A DNA stretch of 64,000 bases. It comes from Marinobacter orientalis (GTDB lineage: Bacteria; Pseudomonadota; Gammaproteobacteria; Pseudomonadales; Oleiphilaceae). Location: contig NZ_SRZX01000009.1 in assembly GCF_004792665.1 (NCBI RefSeq), positions 1 through 64,000 of the forward strand, written 5' to 3'. The notes below the pieces were generated by a model that saw only the letters and a program-made list of their open reading frames with translations, had not been told where the DNA came from and did no database searches. A program made the position numbers and the translations under genes. Shown here one piece after another: positions 39,008 to 47,878 of this stretch (its first letter is position 1; each line of letters starts with the position of its first letter).

Positions 39008-39250
39008 TTATAGGTGAGCTCGATTGGTACCGGACCATCTCACAGAGAGCGATGGCTTTAGCACATTGATGAAGGCTGATGGCTCCTGTCCGCTTCTTGG
39101 GGCGGAGATCAGGTAGCCCTCTTTATGAGCCAAATGCCAGATGGGGTAATCGTTTTTCCTTGCATAACGGCCTACCCATATCTGCCGTGTTCTTTCTCTG
39201 GAACCTGGGAGATCAGCATGTGAGAAACTAATCTTGAGCGCCTGGATCAA
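39008..39250 (-). CDS. Small hypothetical protein, doubtful
   Basis: An 80-codon minus-strand frame (TTG start) overlaps the end of the FkbM gene by 23 nt; SREERTR-like basic N-terminus and NDYPIWHLAHKEGYLISAP. No family recognised and no good ribosome binding site. It fills the 280-nt gap after 38945 and may be a remnant of another gene. Confidence 0.25.
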   Translation of the reverse strand: MIQALKISFSHADLPGSRERTRQIWVGRYARKNDYPIWHLAHKEGYLISAPRSGQEPSAFINVLKPSLSVRWSGTNRAHL

Positions 39251-40097
39251 ACAGGAATATTGAATTCATTTTACCGCGCTGAATCAGAGCATAGCCGCGG
39301 GACCTTATCGTTTGAAAAAGGTCGGATTTCCACTGATGCTCTGAGTTCTCTATGATGAGAAGTCGGGGTAGCAGAGAATCGGGAGCTGAGTTAAGGAAAG
39401 GTGTAAGCGCAAGGTCTTCTGCGCCTTCTATATCGATTTTCAGCGCGTCAATTTCATTTATTTCAAGTTCTGATAGTACAGGCAATAGCGGCCTGCACTT
39501 GATTGTTATTCCTTGCTTATTATCGCTTGTGTCCGATTCCGACTCTACGTTTCTGATACTGCTTTTACCCAGATTATTCGCATCGTGTTGAAGGAAGAAG
39601 CTCGTTTCTTCGTCTGCTATGCCATGATTCAGCACTAAAATATTATTCTTCGCGAACTGAGAGTTCGCTTGAATGTTGAACCGTAAACGCGCCAACGTGG
39701 CCGGGTTGGGTTCAAAAGCAATAATCCTTCCTTTGTGAGATCCCATCGCGGCGACGGCAGTGAGAGTATAGATCCCTATGTTTGCTCCTATGTCGACGAA
39801 AGTCCCTCCTTCGTTGAGGGCCTGGCTAAGCATTTCTCTTTCAGCGCGATCATAACGCCACGGCGTGAAAACAAATTTTTTTTCTGAGTAGTTATCGGTA
39901 AACTGGCACCGCAAATTGATACCCTCTACCTCTATGTCGACAGGAAGAAGGGATTTCTGTTTTACGATCATTTTGCGAATGAGCGGCGCTACCGTTCGAC
40001 TTATTATTCCCCCATTATTGTCGTGACACAGAGCGATGAGTGACTGCCAGAATGCGGGCGGTTTCCTGTTGCCAAACGGTGTTACGGGTTGCGTCAT
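39228..40097 (-). CDS. FkbM-family methyltransferase
   Basis: 289 aa. SAM-binding motif I is FVDIGANIGIYTLTA (about residue 99-113), followed by GRIIAFEPNPATLARL and the acidic post-motif DALKIDIEGAED. Such enzymes O-methylate sugars of surface glycans and other small molecules. Its start overlaps the stop of the upstream glycosyltransferase gene by 4 nt, so the two are probably co-translated and act on the same glycan. Codon use is AT-richer than in the flanking core genes. Confidence 0.88.
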   Translation of the reverse strand: MTQPVTPFGNRKPPAFWQSLIALCHDNNGGIISRTVAPLIRKMIVKQKSLLPVDIEVEGINLRCQFTDNYSEKKFVFTPWRYDRAEREMLSQALNEGGTFVDIGANIGIYTLTAVAAMGSHKGRIIAFEPNPATLARLRFNIQANSQFAKNNILVLNHGIADEETSFFLQHDANNLGKSSIRNVESESDTSDNKQGITIKCRPLLPVLSELEINEIDALKIDIEGAEDLALTPFLNSAPDSLLPRLLIIENSEHQWKSDLFQTIRSRGYALIQRGKMNSIFLFDPGAQD

Positions 40098-40942
40098 AAT
40101 GTTGCTTCCCGGTTTGGCTCCGCCTCAGAGGTCAGTTGCTCGATACCATGCTCGGTTCGTGTTATCCGCTGCTTCCTGGAGTTCACTCGCAATGCCTTGT
40201 TCGCAGCAACCAAATCCGGATCCTTGTACCCGCGTTTATGATCGAGGTGAATCACGATTGCGTTGTAGCGCACGTGCTTGGGCTTTACCCCTGAGTTCAT
40301 GAGTCGCACCCCGAACTCTCTGTCCAGACCACCCCAGGGCATGCGCTCATCGAAACCGTTCACGGCGATAATGTCCTTCAGCCACGCTGACCCGTTCGAC
40401 CCTTTGAAGTTACAGGCGGTTGGCGTTAGCGTATTGAAAACGCGCGCCCTGAGAGGCGTCGCTGTCAGTTTGCTGTTCTTATAGCTTGACTTGAGACCAT
40501 GGGCCTTCAGCCATTTCAGGTCGAAGCAGCGGCCGCTGACGATGTCGTCTTTGGTGATGGCCTTGCTGGTGCTCATGGGGAGCTTGTGATATCCGCCAGA
40601 GAGGTAGCGGCCGGGTTCGGCTTCCCTGGCATGCACCTCAAGGAAGTCTGGGCGGGGTATGCAGTCGCCATCCGTGAATACTACGTAGTCGGACTCTACT
40701 TCGAGAATGGACTTGTTCAGGATCCGGCATTTGCGGAAACCTTTGTCTTCCTGCCAGATATGCTTGATTGCCATCCCGGTTTCCTCGCGAATACGATCAA
40801 TAACCTCGCGGGTGTCTTCCGTTGACCCATCATCACCGATTATGAGCTCGAAGTCCTTGTGGGTCTGAGCGCTGTATCCCCAAAGGACTTTCTCGAGCCA
40901 TTCCGGTGAGTTGTATGTGGTCATGATGACGGAAAGTTTCAT
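40094..40942 (-). CDS. Glycosyltransferase family 2
   Basis: 282 aa. Clear GT2 donor domain: LSVIMTTYNSPEWLEKVL, ELIIGDDGSTEDTREVI and the DxD in VVFTDGDCIPRPDFLE; the catalytic-base region GGLDREFGVRLMNSG follows. The C-terminus contains a conserved NKALRVNSRK segment. Soluble. It heads a two-gene minus-strand unit with the FkbM methyltransferase. A 14-nt perfect palindrome (40997-41010) lies 55 nt upstream. Confidence 0.88.
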   Translation of the reverse strand: MKLSVIMTTYNSPEWLEKVLWGYSAQTHKDFELIIGDDGSTEDTREVIDRIREETGMAIKHIWQEDKGFRKCRILNKSILEVESDYVVFTDGDCIPRPDFLEVHAREAEPGRYLSGGYHKLPMSTSKAITKDDIVSGRCFDLKWLKAHGLKSSYKNSKLTATPLRARVFNTLTPTACNFKGSNGSAWLKDIIAVNGFDERMPWGGLDREFGVRLMNSGVKPKHVRYNAIVIHLDHKRGYKDPDLVAANKALRVNSRKQRITRTEHGIEQLTSEAEPNREATL

Positions 40943-41071
40943 GTGAGCAATCCTTTATAAATTTGATGAACCGGGCCAATGCCCCTAATCCACTTGGCTA
41001 TTCGAATAGCTCGAAATCTCTCCGAAAGTGAAAGGAAGCATTGCCGGTTTCGGACCAATTTTTGTAAAAAA

Positions 41072-42925
41072 TTATTCATAGAATCTGGACAACTCCCGCA
41101 AGACCTCTGCTGATATAGTCGGGCTCAGGCTATAGTCCGGTACCGCCTTCATTTTATCATTCAATGCTTCAACCGAGCCTGAAGCATAGGTTACCAGCTT
41201 CAGGTCATTTAATAGCAGGGCAGAGTCCATGTAGCTGTGGGCAATGCTCCAACGATGATCGCTGGGCCTGAACATGCTGTTTCCGGTCGCATAGGCGTCA
41301 GTCGGGGTGTCCCCACAATTAAGCGCTTCGGACATCAGGGTTGGCGCGATGTCGAAGTTTTCAGTTCTATACCCAATCCTGCCGGCTGCTCGACCGGGCC
41401 AGTGTACCACCATAGGCACTCTGAGCTGATACTCCCCGAAGTTGCTTCCATGTCCCCAGTAATTCATTCCGTACTCGTTGAATTCCTGCCCGTGATCCCC
41501 GGTGATCATCACAATGGTGCTGTTCAGCAGTCCGCGGGCCTGCAGATCATCCAGAACCTTGTCTACCTGGTTGTCGACAAAGTGCAGTGTCGACTTATAG
41601 TTGTTTTTAATCAGCTCCGGATCGAAATCCTCGTCGAGTTCCAGTTTATTGACTGACTCCCAGTAGGGCTGGAACTTGGAAGGATAATCATCCGGCACCC
41701 GGTGGCCGTGAGGGGTATCGTAGAACAGAAATCCGAAAAACGGCTGCTGCGGATCGAGCTCAGACCGAGTAAATGAAAGCCAGTCCTCGGTAATCCGGAT
41801 ATCCCTGTCCCATGCCTGTTCCCCGGGGGTTTCCAGCCGCAGGTCGGGAATTGAGGCGAAGGCGTTCTGGTCAAAGGCCGGACTCACCAGGGTAGCTGAG
41901 CCGAGCACCTTGGTCTGGTAGCCAAGTTGCTGCATCCGGCTGATCGTTACAGGCGGTTTCTTGGCGGCGGTAAACGCATCCCAGTAACTGGCCGGCAGAG
42001 AGTAGAGCAGGGTGAACACACCAGGTTTGGTGGCGTTGCCGTTGCTGTAGTGATTCTCGAAAATCAGGTTGGTTTCAGCAAATTCATAAATGTTGGGCAT
42101 CCAGCGAGGATCCAGCATGTCCCAGCGGGCACCGTCGATGACGATCATCAGCACGTTAAGCATGCGCTCGGGCTCAGAGCACTTGAGTGGCTGTGTCGGG
42201 TAGTCCAGCTGGCTGCCCCGATCAACATCGCCCAGGGCCCGGGCAGACTGGTTTTCCCGGACTTTCTGGGGATCTACCAGACCATATTTGCTCATGACTC
42301 GCTTGGCGGTAGCTGCATGGTAAAGGGGAATGTGCCGGGTGATACCGGTGATGCGAGTGTCGTAATTGGCATCCGCCCAGGCATGCCAGCCGTGTGCGCT
42401 GAGCTGCAGGCCGAATATCAGCGCGAAGCCCGCGCCCAGCCAGCGTGCCCTTGGTCGCCTGCGCCACAGTACTCTGGCGATAACGCTCTCAATCACAACG
42501 ATTCCGATAAAAATACCGATGGCTGACGCCCAGAGCTGCCAGGAAAAGGAAAAAATCTCCGTTCCGCCTCCCAGGGCGAGCTCCAGCACGAAGGCTGAAA
42601 GGTGAAACCGGTACAGCGAATAAACTACCGTGTCTATGGCGAGGAATGCGATACCGATACCGGCATAGATGACAGCCAGCGTAAAAAGTGCCCGTGTGGC
42701 AGGGAGTAGTAAGGCCAGAGCCAGCAACGGCAAGCCGCCCAGCCAGGCAAGCAGGGTAAACTGCCCCGGGTACAGTATTGCAACGTAAGCAGCGGTTTCG
42801 ATATCCGGAATGCTCATCCATGACACATATCGGAGCCCGACCAGCATGGCGAAGAGCCCATTGGCAAAGATAAACCAGGATATCCAGGCTGTTCTGTGCC
42901 GAAGGTTAAGGTAACTGTGATTCAT
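41072..42925 (-). CDS. Inner-membrane sulfatase-fold protein, YejM/PbgA/LapC-like
   Basis: 617 aa (E. coli YejM 586). About five N-terminal membrane segments (residues 12-165, DUF3413 type) and a periplasmic sulfatase-fold domain from about 250 (MLNVLMIVIDGARWDMLDPR, SNGNATKPGVFTLLYSLPA, MITGDHGQEFNEYGMNYWGH). The Thr/Ser that would be the alkaline-phosphatase-type nucleophile lies in NATKPG. In E. coli the protein controls LpxC turnover through LapB. It lies alone among glycan genes; it may be the orthologue or a paralogue with another role. Confidence 0.85.
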   Translation of the reverse strand: MNHSYLNLRHRTAWISWFIFANGLFAMLVGLRYVSWMSIPDIETAAYVAILYPGQFTLLAWLGGLPLLALALLLPATRALFTLAVIYAGIGIAFLAIDTVVYSLYRFHLSAFVLELALGGGTEIFSFSWQLWASAIGIFIGIVVIESVIARVLWRRRPRARWLGAGFALIFGLQLSAHGWHAWADANYDTRITGITRHIPLYHAATAKRVMSKYGLVDPQKVRENQSARALGDVDRGSQLDYPTQPLKCSEPERMLNVLMIVIDGARWDMLDPRWMPNIYEFAETNLIFENHYSNGNATKPGVFTLLYSLPASYWDAFTAAKKPPVTISRMQQLGYQTKVLGSATLVSPAFDQNAFASIPDLRLETPGEQAWDRDIRITEDWLSFTRSELDPQQPFFGFLFYDTPHGHRVPDDYPSKFQPYWESVNKLELDEDFDPELIKNNYKSTLHFVDNQVDKVLDDLQARGLLNSTIVMITGDHGQEFNEYGMNYWGHGSNFGEYQLRVPMVVHWPGRAAGRIGYRTENFDIAPTLMSEALNCGDTPTDAYATGNSMFRPSDHRWSIAHSYMDSALLLNDLKLVTYASGSVEALNDKMKAVPDYSLSPTISAEVLRELSRFYE

Positions 42926-43201
42926 TTCTTAAATTCCGGTGAAGGGCGTATCTGTTCGGTTACCGGGACAGCGGGCGAAGGCCTGAGCCGGCGCCACCAT
43001 CCATAATGACGGAATGACTCATGCGTACACTCCGGGCTTGAGTTGGAAAAAGCTGTGGAAAAACATAATAGTCAATCATTAATGATATCATACGGCAGTC
43101 ATCACATTGTTCAGGCCAAACCGCAACGCCCACTTTCTATAGCTGATAGCGGTTAACGGCTGACCCTCATATTCCATTAACAAGACCTGCAGGAAGAGCA
43201 A

Positions 43202-43606
43202 ATGGCAGACGTTATCAAAGTGCCGGTTTCCTTCGGCGAAGTGCTGGACAAGATCACCATTCTGGAAATCAAATCCGAGCGGATTGCAGACCCGGAGAAG
43301 GTGAGGAATGTTCGTCTGGAACTGGATGAACTTAGTGCCACCTGGAATGAGGCCGTGCGAGATCAGACCGCGATCGCGGATCTGCGCAGGCAACTGAAGT
43401 CCGTCAACGAAGAGCTCTGGGAAATCGAAGACGACATCCGCGAGCAGGAGGCCACCCAGGACTTCGGCCCCAGGTTTATCGAACTGGCCCGCGCCGTCTA
43501 CGTCACCAACGACAAACGTGCCGCCATCAAAAAAGAAGTCAACCTGGCCCTGGGCTCCCGCTTCGTGGAAGAAAAGTCCTACCGGGACTATACTGCCCGC
43601 AACTGA
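43202..43606 (+). CDS. DUF6165 family protein
   Basis: 134 aa, starting MADVIKVPVSFGEVLDKITI, highly charged and mostly helical with a probable coiled coil in residues 35-90. The family is small, of unknown function and is often met in LPS or glycan gene clusters. GGAAGAG precedes the ATG. The 276 nt upstream hold no other gene. Confidence 0.8.
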   Translation: MADVIKVPVSFGEVLDKITILEIKSERIADPEKVRNVRLELDELSATWNEAVRDQTAIADLRRQLKSVNEELWEIEDDIREQEATQDFGPRFIELARAVYVTNDKRAAIKKEVNLALGSRFVEEKSYRDYTARN

Positions 43607-43627
43607 TCCCGGCCCAGTCTCATACCC

Positions 43628-43659
43628 GTAGGTCGGATTAGCGAAGCGTAATCCGACAA
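43628..43659. repeat. REP-like palindrome, copy 2
   Basis: GTAGGTCGGATTAGCGAAG followed by CGTAATCCGACAA; arms GTCGGATTA / TAATCCGAC are perfectly complementary. Located between convergent genes, the usual place for REP elements. Confidence 0.8.
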
Positions 43660-43661
43660 CC

Positions 43662-43697
43662 AACCGGCGCCGGACCCCAAAAGTCCCCGCGCCGGTT
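43662..43697. terminator. Hairpin between convergent genes
   Basis: AACCGGCGC (43662-43670) pairs with GCGCCGGTT (43689-43697), 18-nt loop. It overlaps the stop codon of the minus-strand heptosyltransferase gene. No good T run, so termination is uncertain. Confidence 0.4.
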
Positions 43698-44739
43698 ACC
43701 CTGCCTTCCCCCGATCCTCAATCCACCGATCCAGCACCCCGGTAACATCCTCCACAGCCACCAACTCCATGGCCCCCTCAAACTCCGCCTTGGTCCCCCA
43801 GCGAGCCTCCTCTACAGATTTCCCGGTAAACCGTTCCAACGCCTCCGGATAGCGATTCACACACCACTCAAGCGAATTGTAGGGCCCGGAGCGGTAAGGA
43901 TTACTGGCTGCATAAATGCCAAGCACATCAGTCCCCATTGCACTGGCAATGTGGGCCGGCCCCGTATCCGGCGCCACTAAAAGGTCGGCATGCGCCAACA
44001 GGGCAGTCAGTTGTTTCAGCGTATCCTTGCCACAGATATTATGAGCCTGCTCTTCCATGGAGGTCTCGATCGCAGAGCAGAATTCCGCCTCAAAGGGTGC
44101 GGGGCTGCCCACCAGGATTACCTTCATACCGTGAACACGAATGGCATGATCGGCCAGTCGTGCATAACGCTCCGCCGGCCAGTTGCGCAAGGTATGGCTG
44201 GCACACGGACTGATCACCAGGTTTTTGCGGTCCGCCGCCAGTTGCTGGCGGGCGAACTGGTGATCTTCTTCAGTCAGGGGGATGGTCCATTTTGGTGGGG
44301 CAGGCTTCAGGCCAAGCGGCTCCAGAAAGCTTGCCAGGCAATCCCGCACATGCTGTTGTGGCGCAGGTGCAATCCGCCGGTTAATGAAAAGACTGTGGAG
44401 GTCCTTGCTGCGGGCCCTGTCGTAACCGACCTTCACTTTGGCCGGAATCATCGCCGCCGCCAGATTGGCCCTGAAGGCCACCTGCATATGCAGGAGGGCA
44501 TCGAAATTGCGGTTTTTGAGGGTCGCGCGCAGGTCAGCGTAGCCCTTGCGGCCGGCGTTCTTGTCGAAAATGACAAACTCGACGCCGGGCAGGTCGCCAA
44601 CCAGTCTGGCTTCGATCTTGCCGATCACCCAGGTGATGTTCACGCCGGGTAACTGTTCCTGAAGACTCAGTACCACAGGTATAACATGGGTTACGTCACC
44701 AATGGCGGACAGTCGCAATATGCAGATGGAGTTGATCAA
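43696..44739 (-). CDS. Glycosyltransferase family 9 (heptosyltransferase-like)
   Basis: 347 aa. GT9 features: N-terminal ICILRLSAIGDVTHVIPVV, central ISPCASHTLRNWPAERYA and C-terminal LLVAPDTGPAHIASAMGTD with the Asp and His that bind ADP-heptose in WaaC/WaaF. It probably adds heptose to the inner core LPS in the cytosol. Whether it is heptosyltransferase I, II or another is not certain. Faces kdkA divergently. Confidence 0.88.
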   Translation of the reverse strand: MINSICILRLSAIGDVTHVIPVVLSLQEQLPGVNITWVIGKIEARLVGDLPGVEFVIFDKNAGRKGYADLRATLKNRNFDALLHMQVAFRANLAAAMIPAKVKVGYDRARSKDLHSLFINRRIAPAPQQHVRDCLASFLEPLGLKPAPPKWTIPLTEEDHQFARQQLAADRKNLVISPCASHTLRNWPAERYARLADHAIRVHGMKVILVGSPAPFEAEFCSAIETSMEEQAHNICGKDTLKQLTALLAHADLLVAPDTGPAHIASAMGTDVLGIYAASNPYRSGPYNSLEWCVNRYPEALERFTGKSVEEARWGTKAEFEGAMELVAVEDVTGVLDRWIEDRGKAG

Positions 44740-44852
44740 GTTACGGTCCGTTGCGAATCTTTAACTGCTGGATGTGGAGCCGGGCGGGGCTCGTTGGTAA
44801 ACTGTGCGCCATTCTAGCCTAATGGGCTTTTCACGTCTTTACCCGGAAGCCC

Positions 44853-45611
44853 ATGGTTTGCCGGGCCGAGGGTACCGATCTTTTGACAGTGGCAGCGGGC
44901 AGTCCTAAACGTTCCGGAAAGTCAGTACTGCTGGTATCGCCGGAGTATAAGGGTGTTACCGAGTCCTGGTTTTGTCCTGAATTCTGGCAGGAAAAGGCCC
45001 GGCCGGTCACCTCTGGAGGACGGGGCGGTGCCTGGTTTATTGATACGGAACCATCCGGCATGGTGCTTCGTCATTACAGGCGAGGTGGTTTGATGGCCCA
45101 CCTGGCCGAGAAGACGTATCTGTTCGCGGGTTTTGACCAGGCCAGATCGCTTGCGGAGTTCCGCCTGCTGGGGCAGCTCAGGTCCCTCGGTCTTCCGGTC
45201 CCTGAAGCCGTTGCAGCTATTGCCTGGAAGTACCGCTTGTTCTGGTATCAGGCCGCTATACTGGTAAAACGTATACCGGGGGCGGTTACGCTTTCGGACA
45301 GCGAACGCCTGAGCGATAAGTCGCTCTGGGTGCAGTTGGGGCAAGTCATTCGCCGCTTTCACGACAACGGGCTCGACCATGTTGACCTGAATTGTGACAA
45401 CATACTCGTGGCGGGGGATCAGATTTATCTGATCGATTTTGACCGCTGCAAACTGGTACCCGAGAGCGACAATGAGGCAGATTCAGCCTGGAAACAGCGT
45501 AACCTGGAGCGACTTCATCGCTCTGTCAGGAAGCGGTGCCCGGCTTTATCGGCAGTCCAGCGGGACGACCTCTGGCAACACCTCCTGCAGGGCTATCAAC
45601 GCCAGCCATAG
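44853..45611 (+). CDS. kdkA: Kdo kinase
   Basis: Phosphorylates the single Kdo of lipid A-Kdo at position 4 in the cytosol. 252 aa with a protein-kinase-like fold: conserved ESWFCPEFWQ, MVLRHYRRGGLMA near residues 65-80, catalytic loop HVDLNCDNILV and metal-binding IDFDRCKL. The N-terminal 25 residues may be too long, as no strong ribosome binding site precedes ATG 44853. An extended -10 (TGGTAAACT, 44795-44803) lies upstream. Presence of KdkA suggests a single-Kdo inner core, as in Haemophilus and Vibrio. Confidence 0.87.
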   Translation: MVCRAEGTDLLTVAAGSPKRSGKSVLLVSPEYKGVTESWFCPEFWQEKARPVTSGGRGGAWFIDTEPSGMVLRHYRRGGLMAHLAEKTYLFAGFDQARSLAEFRLLGQLRSLGLPVPEAVAAIAWKYRLFWYQAAILVKRIPGAVTLSDSERLSDKSLWVQLGQVIRRFHDNGLDHVDLNCDNILVAGDQIYLIDFDRCKLVPESDNEADSAWKQRNLERLHRSVRKRCPALSAVQRDDLWQHLLQGYQRQP

Positions 45612-45652
45612 TGCCAGAACCCATCATTTGGCCCTGGAGTGTACTGAGTTTA

Positions 45653-46750
45653 ATGGAACCAAGAGCGCTTATCATTACTGATCGATCTGATCTGGCAGAG
45701 ACGCAACTGATTGTCGGGTTGGCGAAGAAGGGGCTGGACTTGCGGGTGCTGGCAAATGATTCCGGGAAACACTACGCATCCCTCCTTGAATCGGGGCTCA
45801 GTGTCACTCCCTTCAGGCTGTCGGGCCGATTCGACGGGCCGGGTACCGCTGCCATCCGGCAGGAGTTGCTGTCCGGCTCTTACACGGTTATTTACGCGTT
45901 CAACCCGAGGGCTATTGCCTGTTCGATTCGGGCAAGCCGGGGGATCAACGTCAAGATAATGGGCTATCGGGGAGTCATTGGTAATGCCGGTTATTTAAAA
46001 CCGGAGTCGTGGATCACATTTATGCACCCGCGACTGGACCGGATAGTCTGCGTATCCAGGGCCGTCCAGCGCTACTTCGAATCCCTTGGGTTCGGGGGCA
46101 TGAGGTTGAGAAAGGGCAAGGCAGTCACAATTTATAAAGGGCATGATCTGTCGTGGTATGACCGTCCCGTCGCTGATCTTTCGCCATTCGGGTTTCCGCA
46201 GGACGCATTCGTTATTGCATGCATTGGTCGGGACCGTCCGGGTAAGGGCTTTCATACCCTGGTGGAGGCGATGGATCATATACCCGAGTCTGTGCCGGTT
46301 TACCTTTTGCTGGTCGGGGACCTGGAAAAAAATCAGGCACTGTCAGCTCAGATAGAATCGTCTGGCATGCGAGATCGCATCCGCTTTGCCGGGTACAGGA
46401 ATGATGCGCCTCAACTGGCCGGTGCCTGTGATGCACTGGTTCTTCCCTCAGAAAGCGAAGGTCTCCCGAGAGTGGTGATTGAAGCGATGGCATATCGGCG
46501 GCCAGTGATCGTAACGGAAGCGGGTGGAATGCCAGAGCTGGTCGATAATGGGGTGGAAGGTTTCGTGGTGCCGGTCAGAGATCCGGCCAGTCTGGCAGGA
46601 GCCATGACAGAGCTTGCATTAAACCGACAGGCCGCCCGTGAAATGGGGCATCGGGCGCGAGAGCGTGTTGAGCGTGACTTTTCAATAGAGACTACGATCA
46701 AGCAGACTCTCACCCTTATCCACGAGCTGACGGAAGAGCGGTTGGCATGA
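45653..46750 (+). CDS. Glycosyltransferase family 4
   Basis: 365 aa from ATG 45653 ([19 protein letters not shown]); the frame is open upstream inside kdkA. GT-B fold with [20 protein letters not shown] and the nucleotide-sugar motif [20 protein letters not shown] (EX7E type). Its stop overlaps the next start by 4 nt (ATGA). kdkA, this gene and the next probably form one operon. Confidence 0.88.
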   Translation: MEPRALIITDRSDLAETQLIVGLAKKGLDLRVLANDSGKHYASLLESGLSVTPFRLSGRFDGPGTAAIRQELLSGSYTVIYAFNPRAIACSIRASRGINVKIMGYRGVIGNAGYLKPESWITFMHPRLDRIVCVSRAVQRYFESLGFGGMRLRKGKAVTIYKGHDLSWYDRPVADLSPFGFPQDAFVIACIGRDRPGKGFHTLVEAMDHIPESVPVYLLLVGDLEKNQALSAQIESSGMRDRIRFAGYRNDAPQLAGACDALVLPSESEGLPRVVIEAMAYRRPVIVTEAGGMPELVDNGVEGFVVPVRDPASLAGAMTELALNRQAAREMGHRARERVERDFSIETTIKQTLTLIHELTEERLA

Positions 46751-47835
46751 AGCGTTATCTGCTTTTTGTAAATCAGTCATATTCCTATTCCATATTACGT
46801 CCGCTCGAGGAGGAAATCTGGCGCAGGGGCGATGATGTCGCATGGTTTATCGCAGGGTGCAGCGCGTCTCCTCTTAAACAAGAGGAAAAACGACTCAGAA
46901 CCGATGATGAGGTCCGGGCCTACCAGCCGGATGTGGTCTTCGTTCCCGGGGACTGGGTTCCGCCGTGGTTTCCCGGGCTCAAGGTAAAGGTTTTTCATGG
47001 CTTTCCCATCAATAAGCGTGGAATGGATCCTGCCAAACAGTCTCATTACAGAATCCGCGGCTGGTTCGACATGTACTGTACGATGGCGGATGTTGATACC
47101 CAGCGATTCAGTCAATTGGCTGCCGAGAATCCTCATTTTGTGGTAAGGAAAACTGGTTGGCCGAAACTCGACAGCATCCTCAATGTCAGGACAGAATTAC
47201 AAAAAGGAGATCTGTTCTCTGATGTGGAGCTCCCCACAATCTTTTACTCTTCCACATTTACAAGAGGCGTGAGCTCTGCTCCACACCTGATCAGTACCAT
47301 CAGAGAATTGCGTGACTCCGGGCGGTGGAACCTGATAGTCACTCTGCACCCCAAAATGAGTGAAGAGATCGTGGCGGAGTACCGTGCATTGGCTGGTGAC
47401 AGGCTGCTTTTTCTGGAGAGCACAGAGGACTTTGTGCCTTATATGCCCGTTACCGACGTCATGCTGAGTGACACCTCATCCATCATGGTTGAATTCATGA
47501 TGCTGGATATCCCGGTAGTGACATTTCGGACGAAGCTACCAGGTCCTCAGCTTATTGACGTGCAATCCCCGGAGCAGGTGGAGCCCGCATTACTCAGGGC
47601 ATTGCAGCATGATGAAGATTTCATGGCGCATATGCGGCACTATGCCCGCTCGCTCCACTCCTTTACCGATGGCCGTTCTTCCCGAAGGGTTATTGATGCT
47701 GTAGAGCAACTTCTGGAAGCACCTCCCAAGCTGGATCAAAAACCGAAAAATCCATGGCGGCATCTCAAGCTGAAACTGAAATTGCAAAAGGAACTTGCCA
47801 AACAGGAAAAGCTGGACAGATGGGAAAACTGCTAG
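46747..47835 (+). CDS. CDP-glycerol glycerophosphotransferase-like protein
   Basis: 362 aa resembling the TagB/TagF family known from teichoic acid synthesis: [14 protein letters not shown] with the HG...K..G motif, [13 protein letters not shown], and [20 protein letters not shown]. The basic C-terminus ([17 protein letters not shown]) could bind the membrane face. Gram-negative members attach glycerol phosphate or similar groups to LPS or capsule; I infer a core modification. Translationally coupled to the upstream GT4 gene. A CDP-glycerol synthesis gene is not present in the window. Confidence 0.75.
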   Translation: MKRYLLFVNQSYSYSILRPLEEEIWRRGDDVAWFIAGCSASPLKQEEKRLRTDDEVRAYQPDVVFVPGDWVPPWFPGLKVKVFHGFPINKRGMDPAKQSHYRIRGWFDMYCTMADVDTQRFSQLAAENPHFVVRKTGWPKLDSILNVRTELQKGDLFSDVELPTIFYSSTFTRGVSSAPHLISTIRELRDSGRWNLIVTLHPKMSEEIVAEYRALAGDRLLFLESTEDFVPYMPVTDVMLSDTSSIMVEFMMLDIPVVTFRTKLPGPQLIDVQSPEQVEPALLRALQHDEDFMAHMRHYARSLHSFTDGRSSRRVIDAVEQLLEAPPKLDQKPKNPWRHLKLKLKLQKELAKQEKLDRWENC

Positions 47836-47878
47836 CTGCCTCCCTTGTCTATGGGCGGACCCTCTGGCTATCGGAGCA

